35,000 nucleotides of DNA from JBDRFZ01 sp043818395 (GTDB lineage Bacteria > Patescibacteriota > Patescibacteriia > 2-12-FULL-60-25). This document shows, piece after piece, positions 17,489-24,235 of the stretch; position 1 is the first letter of the stretch, and each line of letters starts with the position of its first letter. Below the pieces are notes generated by a model. The model searched no databases. It worked only from the letters and a program-made list of their open reading frames with translations, and was not told where the DNA came from. Made by a program: the position numbers and the translations under genes. The stretch spans positions 1-35,000 of the forward strand of contig JBDRFZ010000046.1 in the NCBI GenBank assembly GCA_043818395.1. Direction: 5' to 3'.

Positions 17489-18328
17489 TCAATGCATGAG
17501 TTTTATCTTCAATTTTCCCCGAGAGTCATGATAACCGACTCTATACTCTTTGTGTCGCGGTTTGAAGTGATAATTTCGGAAAGCATGATCCGGATAATAA
17601 GCGGATTGGCCGATAGTCTGGAAAACCGTTTCGATGTCGATGAATGAATTGACGTCCTCTAGAAAAACATTGGAGTCTATCTCGAACAATAAAACCAGAA
17701 GCAGGTAGGTGACGATCACTAAAGCGCCGATCAACAAGTTCGACAATATATGCTGATCCCGTAGCGCAAAAAGCAATACGAATATGACGAGAGTCATCAG
17801 AATCAGAATAAACCAATGGATCGATTTGACTACTCGGCGCGATACCAGTAAGGCCGTCTGCCGCGTCTAAATCATAACATTCAAATCATTATACAAATTT
17901 TAAATAACTGATGAAACAGTATCATTTGCAGGCATTATTGAATGGATGATGTTTGTGAGTTGTTGAAATTCATTTTGTGTACCCATGACATAATCGGAAA
18001 AATCGAACTCCAGACAGGCGATCAAGTACCGATCGATCGCTTCCGCTAATTTTTTTCGCTTTGACGGTTGAACGAAACAACCGACATTGAAGGCATCTAT
18101 CAAAGCGGCATCCTCTTGAACTATGACAGACTGCAAACTAAGATAATTCGTCGTTGCCGTAGCGATAAAAAAACCAATGACGATTGTAAAGAGAAAGGTG
18201 ATGACGGTAAGTATATTCGGGATGTCGAATTGTAAATCAAATATCGGAATGACGAAAACGGCGATTAATATAAATATTGGAATGATAAATATCCTGATCG
18301 CCCTTCCTGGTTTTATGCGCCTCAACAT
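17489..18328 (-). pseudogene. DUF4239-like membrane protein with two in-frame stops
   Basis: The frame encodes a protein of ~280 codons resembling the DUF4239 (bestrophin-like) membrane family. The N-terminal part has two hydrophobic helices ('ILTVITFLFTIVIGFFIAT') then a soluble helical segment ('VQEDAALIDAFN'); the C-terminal part has two more helices ('SIHWFILILMTLVIFVLLFA'). The halves are in the same frame but separated by TAA at 17900-17902 and TAG at 17867-17869. The ten codons between them ('NLYNDLNVMI') and the codons after ('TRQTALLVSRRVV') read as normal family sequence. Both stops would be Gln codons after one C-to-T change. There is no frameshift. I start at ATG 18328, 17 bp after the lipoprotein gene. 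Confidence 0.7.
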
Positions 18329-18344
18329 AAAAAAGATAGCGAAA

Positions 18345-19124
18345 TTAATTTCCGCTGATCGACTTTGCCTCGGTCGTTGAAAGGCCGTTTTCATCCTGCG
18401 TTACGGATTTTACCATGCCAATGTCTTTGACCCACCATTCAGTGGATTTCGAAGTTGATGGCGGTAAATTCATGGATTTTCCGCCCGCCAACTGGGCTGT
18501 GGACGTCGTGTTGCGTGTCAGCTCGATTTTAATCGCTTGATAAGTGCCTGCCGGAACCGTAACCGATTCATTGTTTATCATCTTACTCTGTTCCGCCGTG
18601 GTCACGGTGATGGGACCCATGTCTGCCGTGCCGTCAGTTATATCCATTCGTATCGTCTCCGTCTTGTTCCAGGTCGTACCTGCCGTTACGTTCGCCGGCA
18701 TATCTGTGCCATTTGAGTATAGGACGGTCGTTTCGAACTTCATTCCTTCTGCCGCGGCATTCATGCCGGATGATCCATTCAATGCAACGGAGCCGTCAGC
18801 GCAGTCAGCTTCCATGTCGGCGGTACCGCCATCAGCCATCTCTACGCGGATTTTCGCCGTGGTGCCGGATACGCTCAAGGTTCGTACCGTGTAGTCGGAG
18901 TTTCCCTCGGTCTTAGCTCCAGATGTGACGCCGTAGGTAATGGCCAATCCCGGCTTGAACGGATAATAAGGATTGCTGCAAATATCTGAAGTCGCTTTCT
19001 CCGTTCCGGTCGCGGCTGGCGTGGATTCCGGCGTGGCAGCCGGAGTCTTCGAACCGCATCCGGCACCGAGAAGTGTAAGTGATACTAAAACCAACAAAGA
19101 AAAAACTAGATGTCTTGGTTGCAT
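18345..19124 (-). CDS. Putative lipoprotein of unknown function
   Basis: 259 residues with a hydrophobic signal and GAGC lipobox-like motif (candidate lipidated Cys23), then an Ala/Thr/Pro/Glu-rich linker (~27-45). The mature domain is mostly beta by pattern, with 'YPFKPGLAITYGVTSG' near its start and repeated 'T-x-T-x' strands. The closing part 'WWVKDIGMVKSV' resembles the end of secreted TapB/DUF3108-like 'total surface' beta proteins, but I do not claim the family. No membrane helix follows the signal. It sits just upstream of the broken DUF4239-like gene, possibly in one transcript. Confidence 0.8.
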   Translation of the reverse strand: MQPRHLVFSLLVLVSLTLLGAGCGSKTPAATPESTPAATGTEKATSDICSNPYYPFKPGLAITYGVTSGAKTEGNSDYTVRTLSVSGTTAKIRVEMADGGTADMEADCADGSVALNGSSGMNAAAEGMKFETTVLYSNGTDMPANVTAGTTWNKTETIRMDITDGTADMGPITVTTAEQSKMINNESVTVPAGTYQAIKIELTRNTTSTAQLAGGKSMNLPPSTSKSTEWWVKDIGMVKSVTQDENGLSTTEAKSISGN

Positions 19125-19276
19125 AAATGAGAAAAGATAAAAGTTATTTTTAATATAATATCAAAATTAGACTGCTTATAAAAGACTTTGGCAGGTAGGG
19201 AGGAAAATTGTATTAGGTCTTGATAGCAAATATCAGCGAATGCTTTTAATTCTGTTATCACCATTTTCTGGCAATT

Positions 19277-19372
19277 GGTGTCAGGTCCCGATAATCCGTA
19301 AAAAATCTTGATAAAAGAATTATTTTCGTCTTTTTTCATTTGGTGTCAGGTCTGATTGGTGGACCTGACACC
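19277..19372. repeat. 96-bp interspersed repeat, copy 1
   Basis: Begins with GGTGTCAGGTC, has an AT-rich core (ATAATCCGTAAAA...GATAAAAGAATTATTTTCG), then a second GGTGTCAGGTC (19342-19352) and its exact inverse GACCTGACACC (19362-19372) around a 9-base spacer, a perfect 11-bp hairpin. Copy 2 at 21486 has exactly the same length and differs at about 15 of 96 positions. The rest of the ~335-bp gap 19125-19459 holds no gene I can support. Confidence 0.85.
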
Positions 19373-19396
19373 GCTTCCACCGCTTCATGAATTGAA

Positions 19397-19428
19397 ATAA
19401 AAAATGCGGGACACTTACGAGTCCCGCA
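19397..19428 (-). terminator. Rho-independent terminator
   Basis: On the minus strand, TGCGGGAC pairs with GTCCCGCA (8 bp, 8-base loop), followed by a T-rich run. It closes the operon of the two small membrane proteins just upstream. Confidence 0.8.
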
Positions 19429-19459
19429 CGAAATTTTCCAGATGGAGAACAGTTCCAAT

Positions 19460-19807
19460 TCACGGTGATTTTGCTGGAGTGCTCGGCGTACTCTCTCGTC
19501 GCGCAGCTTCTAGGAATCTCGAGCATTCATGTACTAAGTCGAATGCCGGAAAGAGCGGGAGAAGCGGTATGATCCGAAGAAAGGCTCCGACCAAATCCAT
19601 CCGTTCGCCGAACTCTTCCGAGAGCATCTCGTCCTCATATTCTTCCTCATCCAGACGGTGCAGGCAACGTTCATGGACAAAGTAGTTTATGGCCATGAAT
19701 GGCAAGAGGATGATCAGGAGTGCAAGCGCGAGCGCACCGCCGATCAAACTAGTTGCAAGCGCGAGAGGCGCTAAGATCACGGCCATGAACAAGTTGAAGT
19801 ACCTCAT
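19460..19807 (-). CDS. Small membrane protein, acidic middle
   Basis: 115 residues, no recognised family. It has a long N-terminal hydrophobic region (two passes, ~5-42), a Cys/His-bearing and strongly acidic segment ('RLDEEEYEDEMLSEEF', ~52-67), then a second hydrophobic stretch (~72-90) and a Ser/Thr/Pro tail. The neighbouring 114-residue protein has the same plan (hydrophobic, 'SEEEEESG', hydrophobic, basic/Pro tail), so the two may be diverged paralogs or partner subunits. The ATG overlaps the neighbour's TGA, indicating translational coupling. A GC-rich hairpin terminator follows. Confidence 0.65.
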   Translation of the reverse strand: MRYFNLFMAVILAPLALATSLIGGALALALLIILLPFMAINYFVHERCLHRLDEEEYEDEMLSEEFGERMDLVGAFLRIIPLLPLFPAFDLVHECSRFLEAARRESTPSTPAKSP

Positions 19808-20148
19808 GGCGACACCGGAAGGGTTATACGCGCCGGCTTGCGTGGCGCACGAAAGTCGTTAACGGCTTCGGTGAGCAGTTGGTGCGAACTGATGATCGGC
19901 ATGAACGGAGCCAGGATGCACGCGCAGATAGCGGATGCGGCAAAGATATAGCTCAAGCCGGATTCCTCTTCTTCTTCTGACGCTTGATCTTGGTCGTAGT
20001 AGTCGACCATGCGTTTACAGTTTACAACGCCGATGCAAAAGAGCGGCAGGGTGACCGGCAGACCGATGATAGCCACAGCCGGAGAGACCGCAGTGAGCGC
20101 GGCGTACGCCGGTATTTTGAAAAAAGTGCGGATAGATCGGTGACTCAT
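19804..20148 (-). CDS. Small membrane protein, acidic middle (partner of next gene)
   Basis: 114 residues from the ATG at 20148, chosen because AAGAGGT lies a few bases upstream as a ribosome site; the frame is open further up but that part overlaps a terminator. Hydrophobic segments at ~12-42 and ~67-87 flank an acidic patch 'SEEEEESG' (~57-64), and the tail is Arg/Pro-rich. There is no known domain. It is first gene of a two-gene operon with the 115-residue protein. A Shine-Dalgarno here, unlike most genes in the window, fits a foreign origin. Confidence 0.65.
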   Translation of the reverse strand: MSHRSIRTFFKIPAYAALTAVSPAVAIIGLPVTLPLFCIGVVNCKRMVDYYDQDQASEEEEESGLSYIFAASAICACILAPFMPIISSHQLLTEAVNDFRAPRKPARITLPVSP

Positions 20149-20214
20149 GCGTACCTCTTTGTTGAACGGATCTATAATCAGAGAATCATAAAGAATAAAG
20201 CGAGTCAAATTAAT

Positions 20215-20248
20215 AAAAAAGCCCGCACCATCCGAAGACGATGCGGGC
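20215..20248 (-). terminator. Strong Rho-independent terminator with UUCG loop
   Basis: Read on the minus strand, GCCCGCA-TCGTC / GATGG-TGCGGGC forms a 12-bp stem (some G-U pairs) closed by a TTCG tetraloop and followed by TTTTTT. It starts 6 bp after the stop of the 350-residue lipoprotein gene. Confidence 0.9.
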
Positions 20249-20254
20249 AAACGA

Positions 20255-21307
20255 TCACTCTCTATCATTAGTTAGACGGAGTGGATACTTGAAAAGCATA
20301 CCGCCAGCGATATCAGGCCCGTATTCCTGGATATAACCGAAGCGAACAAATCCTTGGATGATCGAGAGTGAAAAGACTCCTCGGATTTGAACGCCGTGGC
20401 GAGCCGTGCCGCCGGCTAAGTCGAGAACGTATCCGCCGTCCATGCCTACCGGTCCCCATCCGATTTCGGGGCCGACACTGCTTCGTGTGCTCTCGGTTCC
20501 TGTATCGTACAACATATTCAGGTAACCGCCGGTCCAGGGGCCGAATCCGGCAAATCCGCCAAAAAAGTACGTGGCAGAAATCTCTGCGCCAAACGCCAGG
20601 CCGCGCTCATCGTCCATATTCCAACCGGAGCCGATGCTTGCACCGGGTAAAAAGAATACGCCGGGAGCAATGCCGAAGATTGGAGCGCACGCACCCTTGT
20701 CCTTGTTTGATAAGTAGTACGTATCTTCCCAGTAGTTCAGTCGTTCTGTTTCTGCAAGCAGTTGTTCGGGTACGGCCGTGAAATATCGTGTCACGTCCTG
20801 GGGTATGGTTTCTTCCGTTATAAGTAGCTTGATCGTCGGGGGCTTTACGCCGCGCTTGCCGATCGTCCGAAACCTGATCACGCAGGCACAGGTCGTCTCG
20901 ATTTTAGCTACGCCGTAAAGATCGGGCGCGTAAAACTTTCCGAAGTTGGTGTTGGGCGTGCCATTAGGCATGGCGCGGAATGACGCGTACATTGTTTCGC
21001 CGAGCTTGATGAAATGCAGAGAAAAATTGTCGCATCCCTTCTCGCAAATGTCGAACTGATAGTCGAAGCCGTCAACGTGATGGATGGAAACAAGCGTTGG
21101 CTTGCTATGCTCATCGCGGTGTTGATCGAGGTACTCTTTGAAGCCGATTTTTTTATCGGGATCATGAGAGACCTCGAATTCCCAATCGCCGATCGCCGCG
21201 TCGAACCTGACCGGATTATCCTCTGGCACGAACGGCGTCTTGGAAGCGACGCCGCACTGCAGGAGCGTAAGACAGAGTAGCACCGCTAGGATGTTCAGAT
21301 ATTTCAT
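20255..21307 (-). CDS. Putative lipoprotein with beta-barrel-like C-terminal half
   Basis: 350 residues, no recognised family. It starts with a hydrophobic signal and LLQC (candidate lipidated Cys18; Gln at -1 is unusual). Residues ~35-185 look like a soluble domain with several Cys ('CEKGCDNF', 'TTCACV'). From ~215 the sequence becomes Gly/aromatic-rich with alternating polar and hydrophobic residues ('FGAEISATYFFGGF', 'GPEIGWGPVG', 'VRFGYIQEYG'), the look of amphipathic strands in outer-membrane barrels. That is unexpected in a bacterium thought to lack an outer membrane. The ATG is preceded by AAAGGCGG, and a strong terminator follows, so it is a self-contained unit. Confidence 0.75.
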   Translation of the reverse strand: MKYLNILAVLLCLTLLQCGVASKTPFVPEDNPVRFDAAIGDWEFEVSHDPDKKIGFKEYLDQHRDEHSKPTLVSIHHVDGFDYQFDICEKGCDNFSLHFIKLGETMYASFRAMPNGTPNTNFGKFYAPDLYGVAKIETTCACVIRFRTIGKRGVKPPTIKLLITEETIPQDVTRYFTAVPEQLLAETERLNYWEDTYYLSNKDKGACAPIFGIAPGVFFLPGASIGSGWNMDDERGLAFGAEISATYFFGGFAGFGPWTGGYLNMLYDTGTESTRSSVGPEIGWGPVGMDGGYVLDLAGGTARHGVQIRGVFSLSIIQGFVRFGYIQEYGPDIAGGMLFKYPLRLTNDRE

Positions 21308-21485
21308 TGTGCCGCCTTTTTTATGAACGCACGTCTTTGGTTTTTAAGATACGAATGCTAATTCCTGTCTTTTAATTATACGCATCTGCCCACTCTGTCA
21401 AGCATTAATCCGCGAATCAAGCTACGCAATCCCACCGAAAAATCGCATTTTTGCGCGGTAATTTTGTGGCAGGGAATCGGCTCCC

Positions 21486-21581
21486 GGTGTCAGGTCCCAA
21501 TAATCCGTAAAAGTACTCGATAAAAGAATTATTTTCGCCTTTATTCATCTGGTGGCAGGTTTGGTTAGTAGAACTGAAACC
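21486..21581. repeat. 96-bp interspersed repeat, copy 2
   Basis: Same 96-bp length and layout as the copy at 19277, about 84% identical by my count. The first GGTGTCAGGTC is intact; the second is GGTGGCAGGTT and its inverse GAACTGAAACC, so the hairpin has decayed. It lies in a ~490-bp gap (21308-21798) with a hairpin, a palindrome and a coding remnant but no intact gene. Confidence 0.85.
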
Positions 21582-21591
21582 GAGACCAATC

Positions 21592-21622
21592 AAAAACACC
21601 TCCAATCTCTGGAGATGTTTTT
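21592..21622 (+). terminator. Terminator-like hairpin
   Basis: AAAAACACCTCC pairs with GGAGATGTTTTT (12 bp, one mismatch) around a 7-base loop, with the T run forming the 3' arm. It could stop transcription in either direction. No gene ends directly at it. Confidence 0.4.
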
Positions 21623-21694
21623 GCGTCGAAAGCCAACTCCGTCGCCTTACAACCTCTCGTGATAAGCAGGAAGCCGATCCTTTGATGGTGGCAG

Positions 21695-21720
21695 GCCACG
21701 TCGTTCGCGAACGACGTGGC
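21695..21720. repeat. Perfect 26-nt palindrome
   Basis: GCCACGTCGTTCG is followed directly by its exact reverse complement CGAACGACGTGGC with no spacer. It is flanked on both sides by GTGGCAGG (21689-21696 area and 21716-21723). It might be a binding site for a dimeric or tetrameric regulator or recombinase, or a cruciform/hairpin end of a mobile piece. Confidence 0.8.
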
Positions 21721-21764
21721 AGGGGCTAGTATCGGACGTTAGAACCCTGGTCGTAGCTGAGTGA
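21717..21764 (+). pseudogene. Coding remnant WQGLVSDVRTLVVAE
   Basis: Fifteen codons and a TGA that match, at protein level, the frame at 22452-22496 (WQGLVEDVRTLVIAE). Of 45 bases about 12 differ, mostly at third positions or as synonymous Arg codons, which suggests shared coding descent. Upstream the frame is soon blocked by stops. The first 11 bases equal the 3' end of tRNA-Trp read on this strand. Confidence 0.35.
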
Positions 21765-21798
21765 AAAACACAGGTGCGGAAATGAATAAAAATAGGTT

Positions 21799-22344
21799 TT
21801 ATTTTAATTCATACTCCCAACCCGGTCTCCATGCTTTTGTTTTCCGCCAGTCTTCGGCGAGAGCCTGCTTCCAATCTTTGCCTTTCAGGAGTACATCGAG
21901 AGCCAACTGGGGTGCTTTATGAGCCACGATCGCTACGTGCTTACCGTCGTAGTCTTTTTTAAGAAATTCGAGGAAATCAGCAACACGCGCTTTCACATCT
22001 TCATAACTCTCGCCCTCCGGAAATCTATTTGTGATACATTCTTCCTCCTGCATCGGCTCAACGATAGCAGATGGAGCGGCGTTCAATTTATCATAGTTGC
22101 ACTCGCGTAGCCGGGCATCGGTAATGATTTGATATATCCCGTCCCATGCTAGCTTCGCTGATGTATGAGCGCGTTGGAGATCAGAACAGAAGACAACATC
22201 AAATTTCATGTCTTTCGTCTTCTCTTTCAAATCGATCGATTATTTTATTCCCAGCTCAGAAAGCCCTGCGTCTGACCAACCCGAGGAAATTTCTTTCTCA
22301 TTATCAGTCGTAGTGCCGTGAACAAAGTATGTAATTTTTATCAT
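21799..22344 (-). pseudogene. Histidine phosphatase family protein with in-frame TAA
   Basis: The frame encodes ~181 residues of a phosphoglycerate-mutase-like (histidine phosphatase) protein. The N-terminus 'MIKITYFVHGTTTDN' carries the catalytic-His motif (VHGT in place of RHGT). Later come 'VVFCSDLQRAHTSA' (second conserved Arg), 'LRECNYDKLN', 'FPEGESYEDVKAR' and 'VAIVAHKAPQLALD' with the second catalytic His. Codon 35 is TAA (22240-22242), in the context GIK-stop-SIDLKEK, where a Gln (CAA) would fit; no frameshift is needed to join both sides. The protein could be lost, made only by readthrough, or restarted at a TTG at 22230 without the catalytic His. The ATG at 22344 is the natural start. 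Confidence 0.75.
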
Positions 22345-22397
22345 AAACACAGTGGTTAGGTTTTGAATCCGCGGTTGGAGATCTTTTTTACACGAGG

Positions 22398-22526
22398 ATG
22401 ATACTGGAGGGGTCGCAAAATTTCTACTCCTTATTTGAGCGAATATTTTTCTGGCAGGGGCTCGTGGAAGACGTTCGGACGCTGGTAATAGCGGAACCGG
22501 CGTTGTACATGGCCAAATTTCGTTAG
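22398..22526 (+). CDS. Possible 42-residue peptide/remnant
   Basis: A short plus-strand frame starting at ATG 22398 and ending TAG 22524-22526, with 'ERIFFWQGLVEDVRTLVIAE' in its middle. Its 15 codons from 22452 are paralogous, mainly by synonymous changes, to the remnant at 21717. It lies between two minus-strand genes. I do not recognise it; it may be the tail of a degraded gene rather than a working peptide. Confidence 0.3.
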   Translation: MILEGSQNFYSLFERIFFWQGLVEDVRTLVIAEPALYMAKFR

Positions 22527-22530
22527 AGAA

Positions 22531-22803
22531 TTACACCGCTACTCTCAATGTCTCGAATGTCGTTTTTACACTTAAGTTATCGCCTTCGATGGTTTGAATG
22601 CGGGAAGCACCGAATTCATCTTTTAGGCCACGGATAAATTCATCCGCCCAAGATGGTGTAAGGACCTGAACATTCGAAAAATCCAACTCAATGGTTTCTG
22701 AACCGTCTTTCGGAATATTGTATGCTCGAGCGCTCAAAAAGGCGTCACGACCGGCCGGACGCGAGATCAGAGTTTTTCCAAATTTGCTGACATCAATTCT
22801 CAT
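22531..22803 (-). CDS. STAS-like domain protein (DUF4325)
   Basis: 90 residues matching the STAS-like DUF4325 type: an N-terminal 'SKFGKTLISRPAGRDAFLSA', then 'IELDFSNVQVLTPSWADEF' where the strand, loop and Ser/Trp positions resemble anti-anti-sigma (STAS) folds, and 'VKTTFETLRV' at the end. Such proteins commonly sit next to GHKL ATPase genes, as here: its ATG overlaps the TGA of the upstream ATPase frame (ATGA), so the two were translated as a pair. By analogy with RsbV/RsbW, the ATPase may bind or phosphorylate this protein; that is inference. The gene itself is intact. Confidence 0.85.
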   Translation of the reverse strand: MRIDVSKFGKTLISRPAGRDAFLSARAYNIPKDGSETIELDFSNVQVLTPSWADEFIRGLKDEFGASRIQTIEGDNLSVKTTFETLRVAV

Positions 22804-23387
22804 AATGATTTTCGGACGGTTAGTTCAAGATACATTCCTCCCACACTGGTCTCTATATCGCTAATATACCGAGAAATGTTAATGACGTCCACATGGCCGG
22901 TGAAAGCGAGCTTAGCCGTACCGGACTGATACTGAAAAGCCTCTACCCTCAGTTGATTCAGTGATCGTAGGACGAACTTCAAACCGTTACCACGCTACTC
23001 TGGGGCTCGACCTGTGACGTTCTTGGTAAAGGCGACGAGAAGGGCTTGCTCGTCATCTTGAAGCTCTGGCAGTACTTGTTTTAAAGTTGCAAGAACACCT
23101 TGTCCGCGATCAGCGACGACTCCTCGAAAGACATCGCCGTTTACCGACGTTTCAAGCCGGCAACCCGGGAGGTCTCGCCATTTTCCAAGATTATGGTCAA
23201 AACAGTTGCCAACGATCTCGCCGATGATAGCGGCAAGCAAGCCGGCTTCTCCGGCGTTCCAACCTTGGCGAATTAATTCTGCGACCAGCTTTTCGATTCT
23301 CGTCTGACCAACGTCGCGCGTGATGCAATAGAGGTCGTTTGGTGGATTCGATCCGGTTGGCGATGTGACCCAATCAAGTGCGTTCAT
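22800..23387 (-). pseudogene. GHKL/HATPase domain protein with in-frame TAG
   Basis: The 195-residue frame reads as a serine-kinase-like GHKL ATPase: N-box 'EIVGNCFDHNLG' (Glu and Asn for Mg-ATP), G1 box 'VADRGQGV', then 'VTGRAPE', a TAG at 22995-22997, and immediately 'RGNGLKFVLRSL', the G2 box. The stop sits one codon before the G2 glycines, so termination would remove an essential ATP-lid motif, while the frame stays open to an ATGA overlap with the DUF4325 gene. A Gln (CAG) or Lys (AAG) at this codon would restore the domain. The C-terminal part has 'GTAKLAFTGHVDVINI'. It starts inside the end of the upstream PRiA4_ORF3-like frame. Confidence 0.8.
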
Positions 23388-24147
23388 AATTTTTTGCTTT
23401 TCCTTTTCCGGTGGCTTTCTCGAAAGCCTTTGTTAATTTTTCCCTGGTCAAAGTTTTTCCATTAACGACTGCTTCTTTTTGCACCTGACAAATTGCGCAA
23501 TCATCGTATAAAAAATCCTCCATAGAGCCGCTGATGTTTTTATCATCGTTTTCGTACGCGTCTTCGTCTGGCGGGTATTGTTCGGGCGCGACACCCCGTT
23601 GATCTACGAGATACGGAAAATGCAACTTCGCATCACCCTTCTCCTTTTCTCGCATTGTTTTGAACGTAATATCGAATTTATGTCCGTCACCAAAATCAAA
23701 CACAAAACCAATGACCGGGAAGCGCTTCCAATCAATCTGCGAAACGGGAATATCTTTCGTCTTGAACCATGGATAGGGATCGTCCTCGAACCCTTCGTGA
23801 TATATCCCGTAGTCCCCAAAAATACGATTATGATGTTCGTCCGGAAACCAAAAACCATGAAGATGGTCCTCGACCAATCCCATGGATTCAATTATACAAG
23901 AGGCGAGATCGGCAAGGGTCTGCGATCCTTGTATTTCAATCTCTCTTCAAAGTTTTTTGTGCCGCCGATAGTTTGCACGAATATCAAAAACCTGATTGTT
24001 CGGCTTCTCTAAAAATGCACCTGACATGAACTGAATATATACCCGATATTCATCTAAAATCCGTTTCATGTAGTCAGCATGCTTTTTTTGAGCAATCATC
24101 CTGGCGGCCGTTTCTTCAAAATTTGATTCAATGATCTGTGGCTTCAT
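23374..24147 (-). pseudogene. PRiA4_ORF3-like protein with in-frame TGA
   Basis: The ~257-codon frame resembles the plasmid pRiA4b ORF-3-like family (function unknown, common on mobile DNA). Family-like parts are 'VFDIRANYRRHKKL', [stop], 'REIEIQGSQTLADLASCIIE', 'HLHGFWFPD', 'FVFDFGDGHKF' and 'YLVDQRGVAPEQYP'. TGA at 23947-23949 falls exactly where the family has the Trp of a 'WRRIEI' motif, so TGG-to-TGA is the simple explanation. Frames on both sides are the same. The C-terminal tail is Lys-rich with a C-x2-C ('DDCAICQ'). The end overlaps the GHKL ATPase start by 14 bp, making it the first gene of a three-gene unit with the ATPase and DUF4325. Confidence 0.7.
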
Positions 24148-24202
24148 ACATTGTTGTATAGCATATCAGAATGCCATACGAAAACAACCATTTTTCCAGA
24201 TA

Positions 24203-24230
24203 TCAAAACACTCATCCATTGATGAGTGTT
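24203..24230 (-). terminator. Terminator of tRNA-Trp
   Basis: AACACTCATC pairs with GATGAGTGTT (10 bp, 4-base loop), and on the minus strand is followed by TTTTGATA. It begins six bases after the tRNA's CCA. Confidence 0.8.
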
Positions 24231-24235
24231 CGGCG

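Noticed and set aside
17351..17647. Plus-strand frame of 98 codons
   Set aside because: Antisense to the DUF4239-like gene, with no domain or ribosome site.
19106..19339. Minus-strand reading frame of 77 codons over the 96-bp repeat
   Set aside because: Its only similarity is to the other repeat copy, and the differences are mostly amino-acid changing; no start signal.
17489..24147. Genome-wide reassignment of TAG, TAA or TGA
   Set aside because: Intact conserved genes end properly at all three codons (engB and the helicase at TAG, uppP at TAA, murF and NUDIX at TGA), and engB's TAG would otherwise fuse it to the GIY-YIG gene.
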